Source: Hymenobacter cheonanensis (GTDB lineage Bacteria > Bacteroidota > Bacteroidia > Cytophagales > Hymenobacteraceae). From it: a stretch of DNA of 64,000 nucleotides. Within the stretch, counting starts at the first letter, position 1; every line of letters starts with the position of its first letter. Where the stretch lies: NCBI RefSeq assembly GCF_030581075.1, contig NZ_JAUQSW010000004.1, positions 248,001 through 312,000 of the forward strand, read 5' to 3'. Made by a program: the position numbers and the translations under genes. Of this stretch, positions 1 to 8,532 are shown one piece after another. The notes under the pieces were generated by a model. The model did no database searches. It saw nothing but the letters and a program-made list of their open reading frames with translations, and was not told the origin of the DNA.

Positions 1-236
1 TGCAGCTCCTTGAAGGTGCCGGTGTCGAGCAGCTCGGCCACCTTGGCGGCCTGGGTTTTGCTCAGGCCGGTGCGGTCGGGCAGGCCAGGCCGTTCGACTT
101 CGGCTACCGTAAACTCCAGCTGCTCCAGGGCCGTGGCGGTGCCTTCGTAGGCCCTGATTTTGAAGGCGTTTTCGTCGTGTAGCTCTAGCAGCTGGGCCGT
201 GAGCCGGAAGGCTTTGATGAGGGCGCGGTTGTCCAT
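1..236 (-). CDS. polX: DNA polymerase/3'-5' exonuclease PolX, N-terminal part (runs off the window)
   Basis: Only the first 78 codons are visible because the gene continues beyond the left edge. The translation begins MDNRALIKAFRLTAQLLELH and contains NAFKIRAYEG and GLSKTQAAKVAELL. This matches the N-terminal helix-hairpin-helix (HHH_8) segment that opens bacterial family X polymerases, which combine a Pol-beta core with a C-terminal PHP exonuclease. Those proteins fill short gaps during base excision repair. The polymerase and PHP domains lie outside the window, so an isolated HHH protein cannot be fully excluded. The ATG at 236 is the natural start because residues from position 2 onward align with the usual family opening. 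Confidence 0.8.
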   Translation of the reverse strand, partial: MDNRALIKAFRLTAQLLELHDENAFKIRAYEGTATALEQLEFTVAEVERPGLPDRTGLSKTQAAKVAELLDTGTFKEL

Positions 237-390
237 GTGGGAAGTGGGGCAGGGGGCAGCTAAGCCGGGCCAGGCCCGGCGACCGGGCTGGCCGCGGGGC
301 TACCTGCCCCGCCAGCCCTAGCCAGCCACCGCCCAAAAGTACGGCCCCGGCAATGGGCGGGATGCCCAAATTGTCGTACACTTACGCCTT

Positions 391-837
391 ATGGTTTCTG
401 CTACACGATTGGGCGGGCTGATGGGCCTTGTGCTGCTGGCCGCCGCCTGCCACCCCGACCACCCCGCCGAGCTGCCCGCCGGCCGCCTGGCCGCCCTGCG
501 CGGCACCTGGCTGCTCGTGCCCGAGGCCAGCCACGCCGATACCCTTTGCTACCGCCGCAACACCTACCGCTTCAAATACCGGCCGGGTGGGCGGCCGGGC
601 TTCCGGCTGGGGCCGGCCCAGCGCTTTGTGCGCTACGACGTGGCCCCCGGCGGCGGGCTGGTGGCCCAGGAAGGCACCTGGACTGAAACTACTACTGGCC
701 GCCTGCTCATTCACCTGCCCGAGCTGGAGCCCGCCGCTCCCGATTATGAGCTGGAAGTGCTTGATTATAAGCAGGGAATATTGCGCCTGCGCCGCCTCAA
801 CGAGCGGCCCGCCGTCGAAATTATCCGCAACCCCTAG
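391..837 (+). CDS. small predicted lipoprotein, unknown function
   Basis: This 148-residue protein starts with a hydrophobic stretch and a lipobox (LLAAAC, Cys at about residue 20), so it should be a lipid-anchored envelope protein. After the Cys it has LRGTWLLVPEASHADTLCYR and a mixed beta-like body ending ERPAVEIIRNP, which recalls the lipocalin-like lipoproteins common in Bacteroidota, but I cannot assign a family. A TACACTTACG stretch shortly upstream resembles a weak promoter element. It stands alone, convergent with the YceI-type gene. The signal sequence and codon bias support a real gene; the function is unknown. Confidence 0.7.
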   Translation: MVSATRLGGLMGLVLLAAACHPDHPAELPAGRLAALRGTWLLVPEASHADTLCYRRNTYRFKYRPGGRPGFRLGPAQRFVRYDVAPGGGLVAQEGTWTETTTGRLLIHLPELEPAAPDYELEVLDYKQGILRLRRLNERPAVEIIRNP

Positions 838-848
838 CACGTCCGCAA

Positions 849-1379
849 TCAGGAAGCCCCTAGCCGGGTTTTGACGGTGATAAGCACCTCATTGGCCAGG
901 ATGAGGCTGGATTTTCCCAGATTATAATCCAGCCGGTTGATGCGGAACTGCCCTTGCAATTCATGCGTGGGCGACACCGTGAAGGGTAGTTTGACTTCGT
1001 GCGAAATACCTTTCATGGTCAGTGTAAAGGTGCCTTCGTACTGTTCGCCGCCCGTTTTTCGGAAGGCAATGGACTGCATGGTAATGGTGGGGTACTTCTC
1101 GGCGTCAAAATAATCAGGCTTTTGCAAGTGCTTGTCGCGCAAGACAATGCCCGTTTGAATAGTGCCGACCGGCACCGACGCCCGCACGCTGGCTTGCTCC
1201 AGGTGTGCCGGGTCGAACTGCCCCGTGGCGGTGAGGCCCGTCAGCGAGCCATCAACCGTGAGCCCGGCATTCACAATCTGAAAATGGATTGCGTCCTCCT
1301 GGCCCTGGCGCCCGCCGGCCAGGGGGCTGGCTAGCAGGCTGGTAAACCAACTGAGCGCAAGTAAGAAGCTGAGCATCAT
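849..1379 (-). CDS. YceI family protein
   Basis: The 176-residue protein has an N-terminal signal peptide (about residues 1-22) followed by the YceI fold: FQIVNAGLTVDGSLTGL, then SVPVGTIQTGIVLRDKHL with the typical DYFDAEKYPTITMQS block, and a beta-rich C-terminus. YceI proteins form a lipocalin-like barrel that binds an amphiphile such as a polyprenyl chain; the exact ligand is family knowledge and not visible here. Its start overlaps the stop of the upstream di-haem cytochrome gene by four bases (ATGA), so the two are almost certainly translationally coupled and co-transcribed. A periplasmic role linked to the cytochrome is likely but unproven. Confidence 0.88.
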   Translation of the reverse strand: MMLSFLLALSWFTSLLASPLAGGRQGQEDAIHFQIVNAGLTVDGSLTGLTATGQFDPAHLEQASVRASVPVGTIQTGIVLRDKHLQKPDYFDAEKYPTITMQSIAFRKTGGEQYEGTFTLTMKGISHEVKLPFTVSPTHELQGQFRINRLDYNLGKSSLILANEVLITVKTRLGAS

Positions 1380-2932
1380 AGTGTTTTGAGAAAGGCTAGC
1401 AGGGCGGCGCGGTCAGGCGGGGCTAGCTCCAGCCCAAACTCGTGGCCACGCACGGCGCGGGTAGCCACGCCCGCGCCCCGAAAGCCGGTGGGCACGTAGT
1501 CGTCGCGCAGGCGCCGCGGGTCCAGCATATCGTCGAGGCTAGCCAGCGAGCCGTCGTGCAAAAATGGCCCCCGGTACCACACGCCACGTAGCGAGGGCAC
1601 TTTGTAGTAGCCGGTGCCGCGCCGGGTTTTGAGGGTGTAGCTAGGGTCGGTACCAATGGATATCTCAAAAATATCGTACTTCTGCCGGTGTTCGTCGGGC
1701 ACCTCAAAGCCATCGGCGGGCGTGAGCATGTTGTTGGTATAGAGCGGCGGCGTGTGGCAGCTTACGCAGCCCTGCTTGATAAAAATCTGGCTGCCGCGCT
1801 GGCTGAGGGCCGTGGGCCGATTGGGGTTGGTGGGCGGCCTGAGCGAGTACACGTACCTGGCCAGGGCATAGAGTTGCGCCTCGCTGTAGCGGTCGAAGGT
1901 GCCCGAAAAAGTGGCTTTGCCGGCCGGGGGCAGGGTTTGGTGCTTGGTGCCGGCCGGGATGTAGCCGTCGTAGCTAGCCATAAAATCCAGGGCTTGGTTG
2001 ATGGCGATGTAGCGCATCATGTCGCCGATGCCCCGGTGCCGGGCCAGGCCGCCGTGGTCGAGATACAGGCGGTCCTTCACCCCAATAAGGTCGGGCACCG
2101 AGGGCGGAAACAGAATGCTGGTGCCCTGCCGGCCGTTGGTGCCGGGCGGCAAGGCATCAAAAGCCTGCGCAATTTGCTCCTTGGGCTGGCGGCTGAGGCG
2201 CGAATTGGGGTCGCCGGGTACAAACGGCGCGTCGAACAGCGTGCCGGTGACGTACTGCACGGCCGGCTCTGGAAAGTTAGGGTCGTGGCGAATATTCCAA
2301 GCCGTGGCGGCATCGCCCGGAAAATTGCCCTGGGCGCCTTTCAGCACCAGCCCGTTTTTTTCGACGCGGGTGTGGCACATGGCGCACGAGAGGTTGCCGA
2401 GCAGCACCTTGCCCGTTGAGGCCACCACGTAGCGGGCGTAGGGCATGATGCCGTCCTTGGTAACGGGCATTTTGGTAGCGGCGTAAAAAGCCGGGTCGCG
2501 CACGTTGTCCAGGGTAATCACCGCCCCATCCACGTCGATGGGCAGCTCAAACAGCAGCTCGCCGGCCTTTATCCAATCCGCTTCGGTATGAAGCGTTTGG
2601 GGGTCAAATACCACCTGCGGCTCCTGTTTTTTAAGCCACTCCAGGTAGCCCTTGGGCTCGCGGCCGGGGGCGTATACCGGGTAGTTCTTGTAGGCGATGC
2701 GCTCGGGCAGCTGGTAGTAGTAGGCAGCCGGCACGTGCCGGGGCGAGGCCTTGGCGGTGGCTAGCGGCAGCTCGGCGGCGGCCAGCGCCGTGCTGTCCCA
2801 GGTCCGCGGAATGAGGGGCTTGAAGACCCCCAGCAAGGCCGACGGCTGCCGGCCGGCACCGGCAACCCGCGAGCCCGCTGCTACGAGCAGCGCCAGGGCC
2901 AGGCATAAACCTCCGAATAAAAGCTGTTTCAT
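1376..2932 (-). CDS. periplasmic di-haem c-type cytochrome, cytochrome-c-peroxidase/MauG-like
   Basis: The 518-residue protein carries two c-type haem motifs, CAMCH (183-187) and CVSCH (389-393), behind an N-terminal signal or anchor (residues 1-24). The C-terminal haem domain has YKVPSLRGVWYRGPFLHDGS, the hallmark of cytochrome c peroxidase/MauG relatives. The first half is longer and more divergent than a classical 320-350 residue CcpA, so peroxide reduction is only one option; some relatives oxidise organic substrates. It is the first gene of a two-gene unit with the YceI-family protein (ATGA overlap). On the minus strand a TATCCTTTTG stretch lies just upstream of the ATG and may be the -7 promoter element. 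Confidence 0.85.
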   Translation of the reverse strand: MKQLLFGGLCLALALLVAAGSRVAGAGRQPSALLGVFKPLIPRTWDSTALAAAELPLATAKASPRHVPAAYYYQLPERIAYKNYPVYAPGREPKGYLEWLKKQEPQVVFDPQTLHTEADWIKAGELLFELPIDVDGAVITLDNVRDPAFYAATKMPVTKDGIMPYARYVVASTGKVLLGNLSCAMCHTRVEKNGLVLKGAQGNFPGDAATAWNIRHDPNFPEPAVQYVTGTLFDAPFVPGDPNSRLSRQPKEQIAQAFDALPPGTNGRQGTSILFPPSVPDLIGVKDRLYLDHGGLARHRGIGDMMRYIAINQALDFMASYDGYIPAGTKHQTLPPAGKATFSGTFDRYSEAQLYALARYVYSLRPPTNPNRPTALSQRGSQIFIKQGCVSCHTPPLYTNNMLTPADGFEVPDEHRQKYDIFEISIGTDPSYTLKTRRGTGYYKVPSLRGVWYRGPFLHDGSLASLDDMLDPRRLRDDYVPTGFRGAGVATRAVRGHEFGLELAPPDRAALLAFLKTL

Positions 2933-3097
2933 AGCTGGTTGGCAGCAAAAGGATAATCAGAGCAAGCGCTAATATATTGAGGGCCAGGCCATCGGCCAGT
3001 GAGGCTAGCTGAATGGCTGGCGCGCGTATGCGAATGCCCCCGTCTGGTGGGGCGAAGCGCGTGGCCATGCCGCTAGGGCCATCGGTACCCGCAGCCC

Positions 3098-3105
3098 GAC
3101 CTTTG
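3098..3105 (+). promoter_or_regulatory. putative -7 promoter element, leaderless arrangement
   Basis: GACCTTTG matches the Bacteroidetes -7 consensus TAnnTTTG in its TTTG half and lies exactly five bases before the ATG of the EVE-domain gene. With the usual distance from the -7 element to the transcription start, the mRNA would begin at or very near the start codon. The same spacing recurs at four other genes in this window. Confidence 0.5.
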
Positions 3106-3110
3106 CGGGC

Positions 3111-3521
3111 ATGAACCACTGGCTCGTTAAATCTGAACCCGAAGCGTACTCCTGGGCCGACTTTGTGCGCGATGGCGGCACCGACTGGACCGGCGTGCGC
3201 AATTACCAGGCCCGCAACAACCTGCAAGCCATGCAGCCCGGCGACCTGGCTCTGTTCTACCACAGCGTAAGCGAAAAGGCCGTGGTGGGCGTGGCCCTCG
3301 TGCACGCCGCCCATGCCCCCGATGCCACCGCCGAAGCCGGCAGCCCCTGGGTGGCCGTGCACCTGCGGCCCCATGCGCCGCTAGCCCGCCCCGTGCCGCT
3401 GGCCGCCCTCAAGGCCGAGGCCCGGCTGGCGCAGCTGGGCCTGCTGCGGCAGTCGCGGCTGTCCGTCACGCCGGTGCGGCCCGAAGAATTTGACCTCATT
3501 CTGGCCCTGGCCGAGGGCTAG
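3111..3521 (+). CDS. EVE domain-containing protein
   Basis: This 136-residue protein begins MNHWLVKSEPEAYSWADFVR and continues WTGVRNYQARNNLQAM and GDLALFYHS, the defining blocks of the EVE domain, a PUA-like fold whose aromatic pocket reads modified bases in DNA or RNA. It is a single-domain protein of normal family length (about 135-155). The ATG is fixed by the KSEP segment always sitting at the N-terminus, and by the promoter-like element five bases upstream. No restriction enzyme gene sits next to it, so a housekeeping RNA or DNA-modification reader is more likely than a modification-dependent nuclease partner. Confidence 0.92.
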   Translation: MNHWLVKSEPEAYSWADFVRDGGTDWTGVRNYQARNNLQAMQPGDLALFYHSVSEKAVVGVALVHAAHAPDATAEAGSPWVAVHLRPHAPLARPVPLAALKAEARLAQLGLLRQSRLSVTPVRPEEFDLILALAEG

Positions 3522-3634
3522 CGCGCTCTGGCCAAAAAGGGTGGGAGAGGGGGTTGCCAAAGCTGCGAAAAAAAGGTATCTTCGTACACAAGCCCCCTAA
3601 CTAATTGCGCCCGGGCTGCGTTGCGAGGCTAGCT

Positions 3635-5248
3635 ATGAAACACTTCTTCGCTTTTTGGTGCTGCCTGCTGCCGCTAGGGCTGTGGGCCCAGCGTACCCCC
3701 CCGCCGCCCCCGGCCGATGCGCCCGTGCAGGCAGCCCGCACCGAGCTGGTGCTCGACCCCACCTTTGATGAGGTGCAGGTGCAGACCCTGCCCGCCGACA
3801 CGGCCGTGGTGCTGCTCATCCGGCACGAAGAGCCGGGCCTGCGCCACCGGGCGCACTACGTGTTTCAGCAATACGGCGCCGACCTGCACCTGCGCCGCGA
3901 GGTGCCCGTCGACATTCCGCCCGAGTTTGAGATGCAGCGCCTGTGCGCCGAGCCGGGCATTGTGTACGCGCTGTTTCGGGCCCCCGAAACCGCCGGCAAG
4001 CTGCTGGCCGTGGCCTACGATGCGCACGGCGGCCAGCTGCGCGTGCAGCCCTTCGATACCAAGCTGTGCCGCCAGGTGGTGGGCCTGAAGGCAATGGCCG
4101 GCCGGCTCCTGGTGAATGTGACCCTTGCCGACCAGCAGCACCAGACGGTGCTGCTGCTGAACGTGGCTAATGGGCAGTTTCAGTTTTTGCCTTCCCTCTA
4201 CGAGCCGCTCGATACCGAGCTTACCAGCGTGGCCGACCGCCCCGCCGGCCGGGCCGAGTTTGTGCTCAGCCAAAGCAATGGCCGCAAGCAGCGCCTGCAG
4301 CTCAAGCGTCTCTCGGCCGACCAGGGCCAGCTGCTAAGCTCCGAATTTGTGCAAACCGAGAGCGAGCGCAGCTTGCTCACGGCCCAGCTTAGCCCGCCCG
4401 AGGATACCGCCGCCCGCCTGCTGGCCGGCACCTACGGCCTGCGCGACCTGCACTACGCCCAAGGCCTTTTTGCTACCGACCTCACGCCGCGCGCCACTGC
4501 CACCACGGCCACGGGCCGCCCGGCACTGCGCTTCTACGATTTCAAGCGCTTCCGGCACTTCTTCGACTACCTCAACCCCACCCGCGAGGCCAAACTGCGC
4601 GGCCGCGCCGCCCGGCGCGAGGCCCGCGAGGCTAGCCCTCTGCAATGGCACTACCACCTGCTGCTGCACGAGATGCTGCGCCAGCCCGACGGCGGCTACA
4701 CGCTCGTGGCCGAGGTGTACACGCCCCAGTACAGCTACTCGCCCTACAACGGGCTGCCGCTGAGCCCGTACGCGGTAACGGGGCACAACTCGTACAGCGC
4801 GTTTGGCGGCTATGCCCCTTACAACAACTATGGCTCTAACCGCGCTTTTGTGGGCTTCCGCACCACCCACGTGCTGGTGTGCGGCTTCGATAAGCGGGGC
4901 AACCTGCTGTGGGACAACAACTTTGTAGTGGGCCCCGGCCTGGTGCGCTCGGGCCTGGAGGAGGCCGTGCAGCCCCTGACGCTGGCCAACGGCCACCTCG
5001 TGCTGGCTTACCTGCTCGATAACGAGCTGCACTATAAGCGCATCAACCAGAGCGAGGCCAGCCCCAACGATACCAAGGTAGACCTGCTTACCAGCGCCAG
5101 CGCCCAGGTCGAAAAAGTGCTCGATGTGAGCCAGCCCGACCTGCTGCCCTGGGGCGATAATACCTTTATCGCCAGCGGCTTCCAGCGCATTAAGGTTGAC
5201 CGGGGCGCCGAGCGGCAGGTGTTCTTTTTGCAGGCGCTGCACTTTTAG
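3635..5248 (+). CDS. secreted hypothetical protein, 537 aa
   Basis: I chose the ATG that starts MKHFFAFWCCLLPLGLWAQ, a clear signal peptide with cleavage after AQ; an upstream in-frame ATG would put charged residues in front of it. The mature protein opens with a proline-rich TPPPPPADAP linker, then a long beta-rich body that looks repetitive and propeller-like (VYALFRAPETAGKLLAVAYD, LLVNVTLADQQHQTVLLLN). Around residues 365-405 it has a Tyr/Ser/Gly/Asn-rich stretch (SYSPYNGLPL, GGYAPYNNYG), followed by VLVCGFDKRGNLLWDNNFVV. I do not recognise a named family. It resembles large uncharacterised exported proteins of Cytophagales. It stands alone upstream of rnhB. Confidence 0.75.
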   Translation: MKHFFAFWCCLLPLGLWAQRTPPPPPADAPVQAARTELVLDPTFDEVQVQTLPADTAVVLLIRHEEPGLRHRAHYVFQQYGADLHLRREVPVDIPPEFEMQRLCAEPGIVYALFRAPETAGKLLAVAYDAHGGQLRVQPFDTKLCRQVVGLKAMAGRLLVNVTLADQQHQTVLLLNVANGQFQFLPSLYEPLDTELTSVADRPAGRAEFVLSQSNGRKQRLQLKRLSADQGQLLSSEFVQTESERSLLTAQLSPPEDTAARLLAGTYGLRDLHYAQGLFATDLTPRATATTATGRPALRFYDFKRFRHFFDYLNPTREAKLRGRAARREAREASPLQWHYHLLLHEMLRQPDGGYTLVAEVYTPQYSYSPYNGLPLSPYAVTGHNSYSAFGGYAPYNNYGSNRAFVGFRTTHVLVCGFDKRGNLLWDNNFVVGPGLVRSGLEEAVQPLTLANGHLVLAYLLDNELHYKRINQSEASPNDTKVDLLTSASAQVEKVLDVSQPDLLPWGDNTFIASGFQRIKVDRGAERQVFFLQALHF

Positions 5249-5326
5249 CGTAGGGGGGCTGGCCCGGCCGTTCCGACCTTTGGGGCCAGCCCCAGCCCGG
5301 TTTATGGCCGTGGGCTGCCTTGCCGT

Positions 5327-5947
5327 ATGCCCCTTGCTAGCCCTCCCAAGACGAAAACGCCGATGCTCAGTCTGCTGGCCACCCGCACCGGCCACCCGCA
5401 CGAGGCGGGCCTCGACGAGGCCGGGCGCGGCTGCCTGGCCGGGCCGGTGTTTGCCGCCGCCGTCATCCTGCCGCCCGATTTCAATCCACCTTTTCTCAAC
5501 GATTCCAAGCAGCTGACGGCCCGCCGCCGCGAGGCGCTGCGCGCCCTCATCTGCGCCGAGGCCGTGGCCTGGGCCGTGGGCGAGGCCTCTACCGCCGAAA
5601 TTGCGGCCATCAATATTGCCCAGGCGAGCTACCTGGCCATGCACCGGGCCGTGGCGGCCCTGGCGGTGCCGGCCACGCACCTGCTGGTCGATGGCAACCG
5701 CTTCCGGCCCTACCCCGGCCTGCCGCACACCTGCGTAGTGGGCGGCGATGGCCGCTACCGCCACATTGCGGCGGCTTCCATCCTGGCCAAGACTTTCCGG
5801 GATGAGCACCTGCTGGCGCTGGCCCAGGAATACCCGCAGTATGGCTGGGCCCAAAACGCGGGCTACCCCACGGCCGCCCACCGGGCGGCGCTGCGCGAGC
5901 ATGGCCCTAGTCCGCACCACCGGCCCACCTTCCGGCTTGAGTACTAG
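5327..5947 (+). CDS. rnhB: ribonuclease HII
   Basis: The protein has the RNase HII signature [20 protein letters not shown] with the first two metal-binding acids (D, E), then [21 protein letters not shown], and the C-terminal [11 protein letters not shown] with the last catalytic acid. The enzyme nicks the 5' side of ribonucleotides embedded in DNA and removes RNA from hybrids. The length (206, or 194 from the ATG at 5363) fits the family; the second ATG is also plausible because conservation begins only after it. A GACCTTTG promoter-like element lies about 45 bases upstream of the first ATG. It converges on the response-regulator gene with a three-base gap. Confidence 0.95.
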   Translation: MPLASPPKTKTPMLSLLATRTGHPHEAGLDEAGRGCLAGPVFAAAVILPPDFNPPFLNDSKQLTARRREALRALICAEAVAWAVGEASTAEIAAINIAQASYLAMHRAVAALAVPATHLLVDGNRFRPYPGLPHTCVVGGDGRYRHIAAASILAKTFRDEHLLALAQEYPQYGWAQNAGYPTAAHRAALREHGPSPHHRPTFRLEY

Positions 5948-5950
5948 GGC

Positions 5951-6409
5951 TTACTGGCTGTCTTTCAGCTTCAGCAAATCCAGAAACAGGCTGAAGCCAT
6001 CGACCGTGCCACCGCCCTCGCCGCCAAACGAGTCGAAGGTAAGCGGCTTGATGATGTAGCCGCTCACGCCCAGCGTGCTGGCGCCCGAGCGGTCCACGTC
6101 GAGGTCCGACGTGGTCATAATGAACACGTTGAGGTCACTGAATTCGGGGTCGTCGCGCAGGATTTTGAGCAGCTCCAGGCCGTTGAGGCGCGGCATGTTC
6201 AGGTCGAGCATCACTAGGCTGGGGCGGGCTATTTTGGTTTCACCGTTTTCGCCCCGCAGCAGGTTCAGCGCCTCGCGGCCATTTTTGGCGTGGATAAGCG
6301 GCACGGCGATATTTTGCTTGCGCAGTTCCCGCTGCACGTTCATCACATCCATCTGGTCGTCTTCGACGAGAAGAATGCTGGGCGAGGCGGGGGAAGAAAG
6401 GGGAGACAT
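5951..6409 (-). CDS. single-domain response regulator receiver protein (CheY-like)
   Basis: The 152-residue protein is one receiver domain: ILLVEDDQMD (acidic pocket, D17/D18), VMLDLNMPRLNG (phospho-acceptor D69), TTS (conserved Thr/Ser near 100) and YIIKPL (Lys121). There is no output domain. The C-terminal tail is Gly-rich. This type (with NVQRELRK and HAKNGREAL) is common beside light- or redox-sensing hybrid kinases in Bacteroidota. It lies 74 bases downstream of the CHASE3 histidine kinase on the same strand, so it is the likely phosphoryl acceptor of that kinase in one operon with the CZB protein. Confidence 0.92.
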   Translation of the reverse strand: MSPLSSPASPSILLVEDDQMDVMNVQRELRKQNIAVPLIHAKNGREALNLLRGENGETKIARPSLVMLDLNMPRLNGLELLKILRDDPEFSDLNVFIMTTSDLDVDRSGASTLGVSGYIIKPLTFDSFGGEGGGTVDGFSLFLDLLKLKDSQ

Positions 6410-6483
6410 AGCGAAAAAAGCAGACGGAGCCGGTATAGGCAGGCTTAACTAACGAGACAAAATAGGAAAAGATGCGAGGGGCG

Positions 6484-8043
6484 TTATTTGGCCGCCGCCA
6501 CCAGCTGGGCGGCCGGCACGGCCTGCTGGCTCGTAGAGGCGGGCTTGGCAGCGGGCTTCTTGGGCCAGGTGAAAAAGAACGTGGCGCCCTCGCCCTCGGC
6601 CGACTCTACCCAGATGCGGCCGCCCTGGCGCTCCACTATTTTTTTAACAATGGCTAGCCCCACGCCGGTGCTTTCGAGGGCGTCGCGCTCTACCAGGGTC
6701 TGGAAAATGATGAAAATGCGCTCGTGGTACTCGGGCGCGATGCCCGGGCCATCGTCCTGCACCGAGAAGCGGTAGAAGGCGTCGCTCATGTCCTCGCAGC
6801 CAATGCGGATGGTGCCGGTGCTCGGGTGGTCGTGATACTTTATAGCGTTGGAAATCAGGTTGGTAAAAACCTGTTGCAGCTGGGTGCGGTTGGTGGGCAG
6901 CGTGGGCAGGAAGAAGGGCAGCTCCAGGTGCATGCCCTCGGGCAGGCCCACCGTGTCGGTGATTTCGCGCAGCAGCTGGCGCACGAATACGGCCTCGTTG
7001 GCCTCGGCTACCTTGCCCACCCTAGCCAGGGCCAGAATGCCGGTAATGAGGTTTTCCATGCGGTGCACGCGCTGCCGCATCAGGGCCAGAAACTCGCGGA
7101 TGTGGGGCGGCAGCGAGTCCTTGCCCATGTCTTCCTCAATCCAGCGCGAGGCGCTTTCGATGCCCCGCAAGGGCGCCTTCAGGTCATGCGACACCACGTA
7201 GGCAAACTGGTCTAGCTCCTGGTTGCGGCCCTCCAGCTGGCTGATATTCTGGTCGATGGTGCGGGCCATCGTGTTGAGCGCGGTCGTCAGCTCGGATATT
7301 TCATCGTGCTCGGTATCGACAAGCTGGGTTTTGTAATCGCCGTCGGCCAGGCGGCGGGCCATGGCTATCATGCCGCGCAGGCGGCGGGCCAGCAGCCGCA
7401 CCATGTACACGGCCCACAGCAGGCCAAACACCAGCGCCAGCCCCGTAATGAGGCCCGAGAGCTTCTGGGCCCGCGAGATGCTGTCGGCCAGGCGCTGGCG
7501 CTGCGCTTGGCGGTTGGCGTTCTCCACCTTGTCAAACTCCGCCATCTGATACCGGATGGCGTCCATTATCTGCTTGCCGGCGAGGCCCTCGGCCAGGCTG
7601 GCGTGGGGCATACCTACTAGCCCCTGCTGCTGCGCAATGCGCTGGTGGGCAGCGCGCTTCTCGCTTATCATCAGGTGGGTGTAGGTGGCCCACTGGCGGT
7701 AGCGGTGCTGGGTGGTATCGAGGCGCTGGCGCTGGGTGGGCTCGGCGGCCAGCTCATCGCGCAGGGTATTGAAGCGGTGCAGCAGGTCGCGCTCGCCGTG
7801 GTAGTAGGGCTCCAGCAGCTGCTCATTGCCTAGCAGCAGGTAGCCCCGAAAGCCGGTTTCCATATCAATAATGCTGCGCAGCAGCGTGGCCCCGTCGGCC
7901 GAGGTGCGCTGGGAAGCTTCCACGCGCTGCGAGTTGCGCAGCACCTGGCCCGCGAGGCGGTAATTAACCACTACCACGGCGGCAAATAAGCCCAGCAGCA
8001 GTAAAAATCCAGCAAAAAGCTTGGTAGTAAGGTTAATTTTCAT
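6484..8043 (-). CDS. CHASE3/HAMP sensor histidine kinase
   Basis: The 519-residue protein has an N-terminal membrane helix (about 8-28), a periplasmic CHASE3 domain with SQRTSADGATLL and DMETGFRGYLLLGNEQLLEP, a second helix (about 196-217), a HAMP segment, a HisKA box FAYVVSHDLKAPLRG with the phosphorylated His at 286, and a HATPase_c domain (N box LISNAIKYHD, G1 DDGPGIAPEY, G2 GVGLAIVKKI). The C-terminus has an Ala/Pro-rich tail. It sits 15 bases after the CZB gene and upstream of the receiver gene, all on one strand. The input signal is unknown; the neighbouring zinc-binding CZB protein is a candidate partner. Confidence 0.93.
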   Translation of the reverse strand: MKINLTTKLFAGFLLLLGLFAAVVVVNYRLAGQVLRNSQRVEASQRTSADGATLLRSIIDMETGFRGYLLLGNEQLLEPYYHGERDLLHRFNTLRDELAAEPTQRQRLDTTQHRYRQWATYTHLMISEKRAAHQRIAQQQGLVGMPHASLAEGLAGKQIMDAIRYQMAEFDKVENANRQAQRQRLADSISRAQKLSGLITGLALVFGLLWAVYMVRLLARRLRGMIAMARRLADGDYKTQLVDTEHDEISELTTALNTMARTIDQNISQLEGRNQELDQFAYVVSHDLKAPLRGIESASRWIEEDMGKDSLPPHIREFLALMRQRVHRMENLITGILALARVGKVAEANEAVFVRQLLREITDTVGLPEGMHLELPFFLPTLPTNRTQLQQVFTNLISNAIKYHDHPSTGTIRIGCEDMSDAFYRFSVQDDGPGIAPEYHERIFIIFQTLVERDALESTGVGLAIVKKIVERQGGRIWVESAEGEGATFFFTWPKKPAAKPASTSQQAVPAAQLVAAAK

Positions 8044-8058
8044 GGCAGGCAGGCGTCG

Positions 8059-8430
8059 TCACGCTTGCGCAGTACGCAGTTTGGCCTCCATAGTTTGCAG
8101 CAGCTCCAGGATGTAATCGGCCAGCACCTGCACTTCGCCAAAGCCCGCCAGGGCCTCCTCGCGGCGGCTCGAGAGGTGCAAATCCATGAGCCGGTTGGCC
8201 TGCTGGTGAATGAGGCGGTGCTTGAGGTCCAGCTCGCGCATCTCGGGCAGGTGGCGGTAGGCCCCCTGGCGGCGCTCGGTTATCCACTGGCCCAGGCCGC
8301 ACTGGTCGGCGTCGCGCAGGGGGCCTTCCTCGTTGCCGTTGCCGTGCAAAAAAGAGCGTAGCCGGGCCTTGAAGGAAAAATGCTTGACGAGGGCAGACTC
8401 AAAATCCTGCTTGATAGCTTCGGGGCTCAT
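8059..8430 (-). CDS. stand-alone CZB (chemoreceptor zinc-binding) domain protein
   Basis: The 123-residue protein is a bare CZB four-helix domain: H17 in KHFSFKARLRSFL, C44 in DQCGLGQWI, and H71 and H75 in LKHRLIHQQA, which are the 3His/1Cys zinc ligands. In chemoreceptors and diguanylate cyclases this domain senses zinc or hypochlorite through the zinc-bound Cys. Here it is not fused to anything but is the first gene of a unit with a histidine kinase and a receiver protein. The start at 8430 is supported by TACCTTTG, a full TAnnTTTG match ending four bases before the ATG; a longer reading frame would run through this element and lacks conserved residues. Confidence 0.85.
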   Translation of the reverse strand: MSPEAIKQDFESALVKHFSFKARLRSFLHGNGNEEGPLRDADQCGLGQWITERRQGAYRHLPEMRELDLKHRLIHQQANRLMDLHLSSRREEALAGFGEVQVLADYILELLQTMEAKLRTAQA

Positions 8431-8434
8431 GGGG

Positions 8435-8442
8435 CAAAGGTA
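8435..8442 (-). promoter_or_regulatory. TAnnTTTG promoter element of the CZB/kinase/receiver unit
   Basis: Read on the minus strand, TACCTTTG matches the Bacteroidetes -7 consensus in full and is followed by four bases and then the ATG of the CZB gene, implying a leaderless or nearly leaderless transcript. The divergent gcvT gene starts about 100 bases away. Confidence 0.55.
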
Positions 8443-8532
8443 AGCCTTACGTAACGCCGCGTTGCGCGGGTGCGAAGTAGCTTTGCGGGTGCCTAGCCGG
8501 GTCGGCTGGCCTTGCCCATCCCTTTGTTTTTC

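Noticed and set aside
4334..5920. Long open frame of 528 codons on the minus strand opposite the secreted protein and rnhB
   Set aside because: It is antisense to two well-supported genes, has a composition biased to Ala/Gly/His/Arg/Val and no domain, as expected for GC-rich shadow frames.
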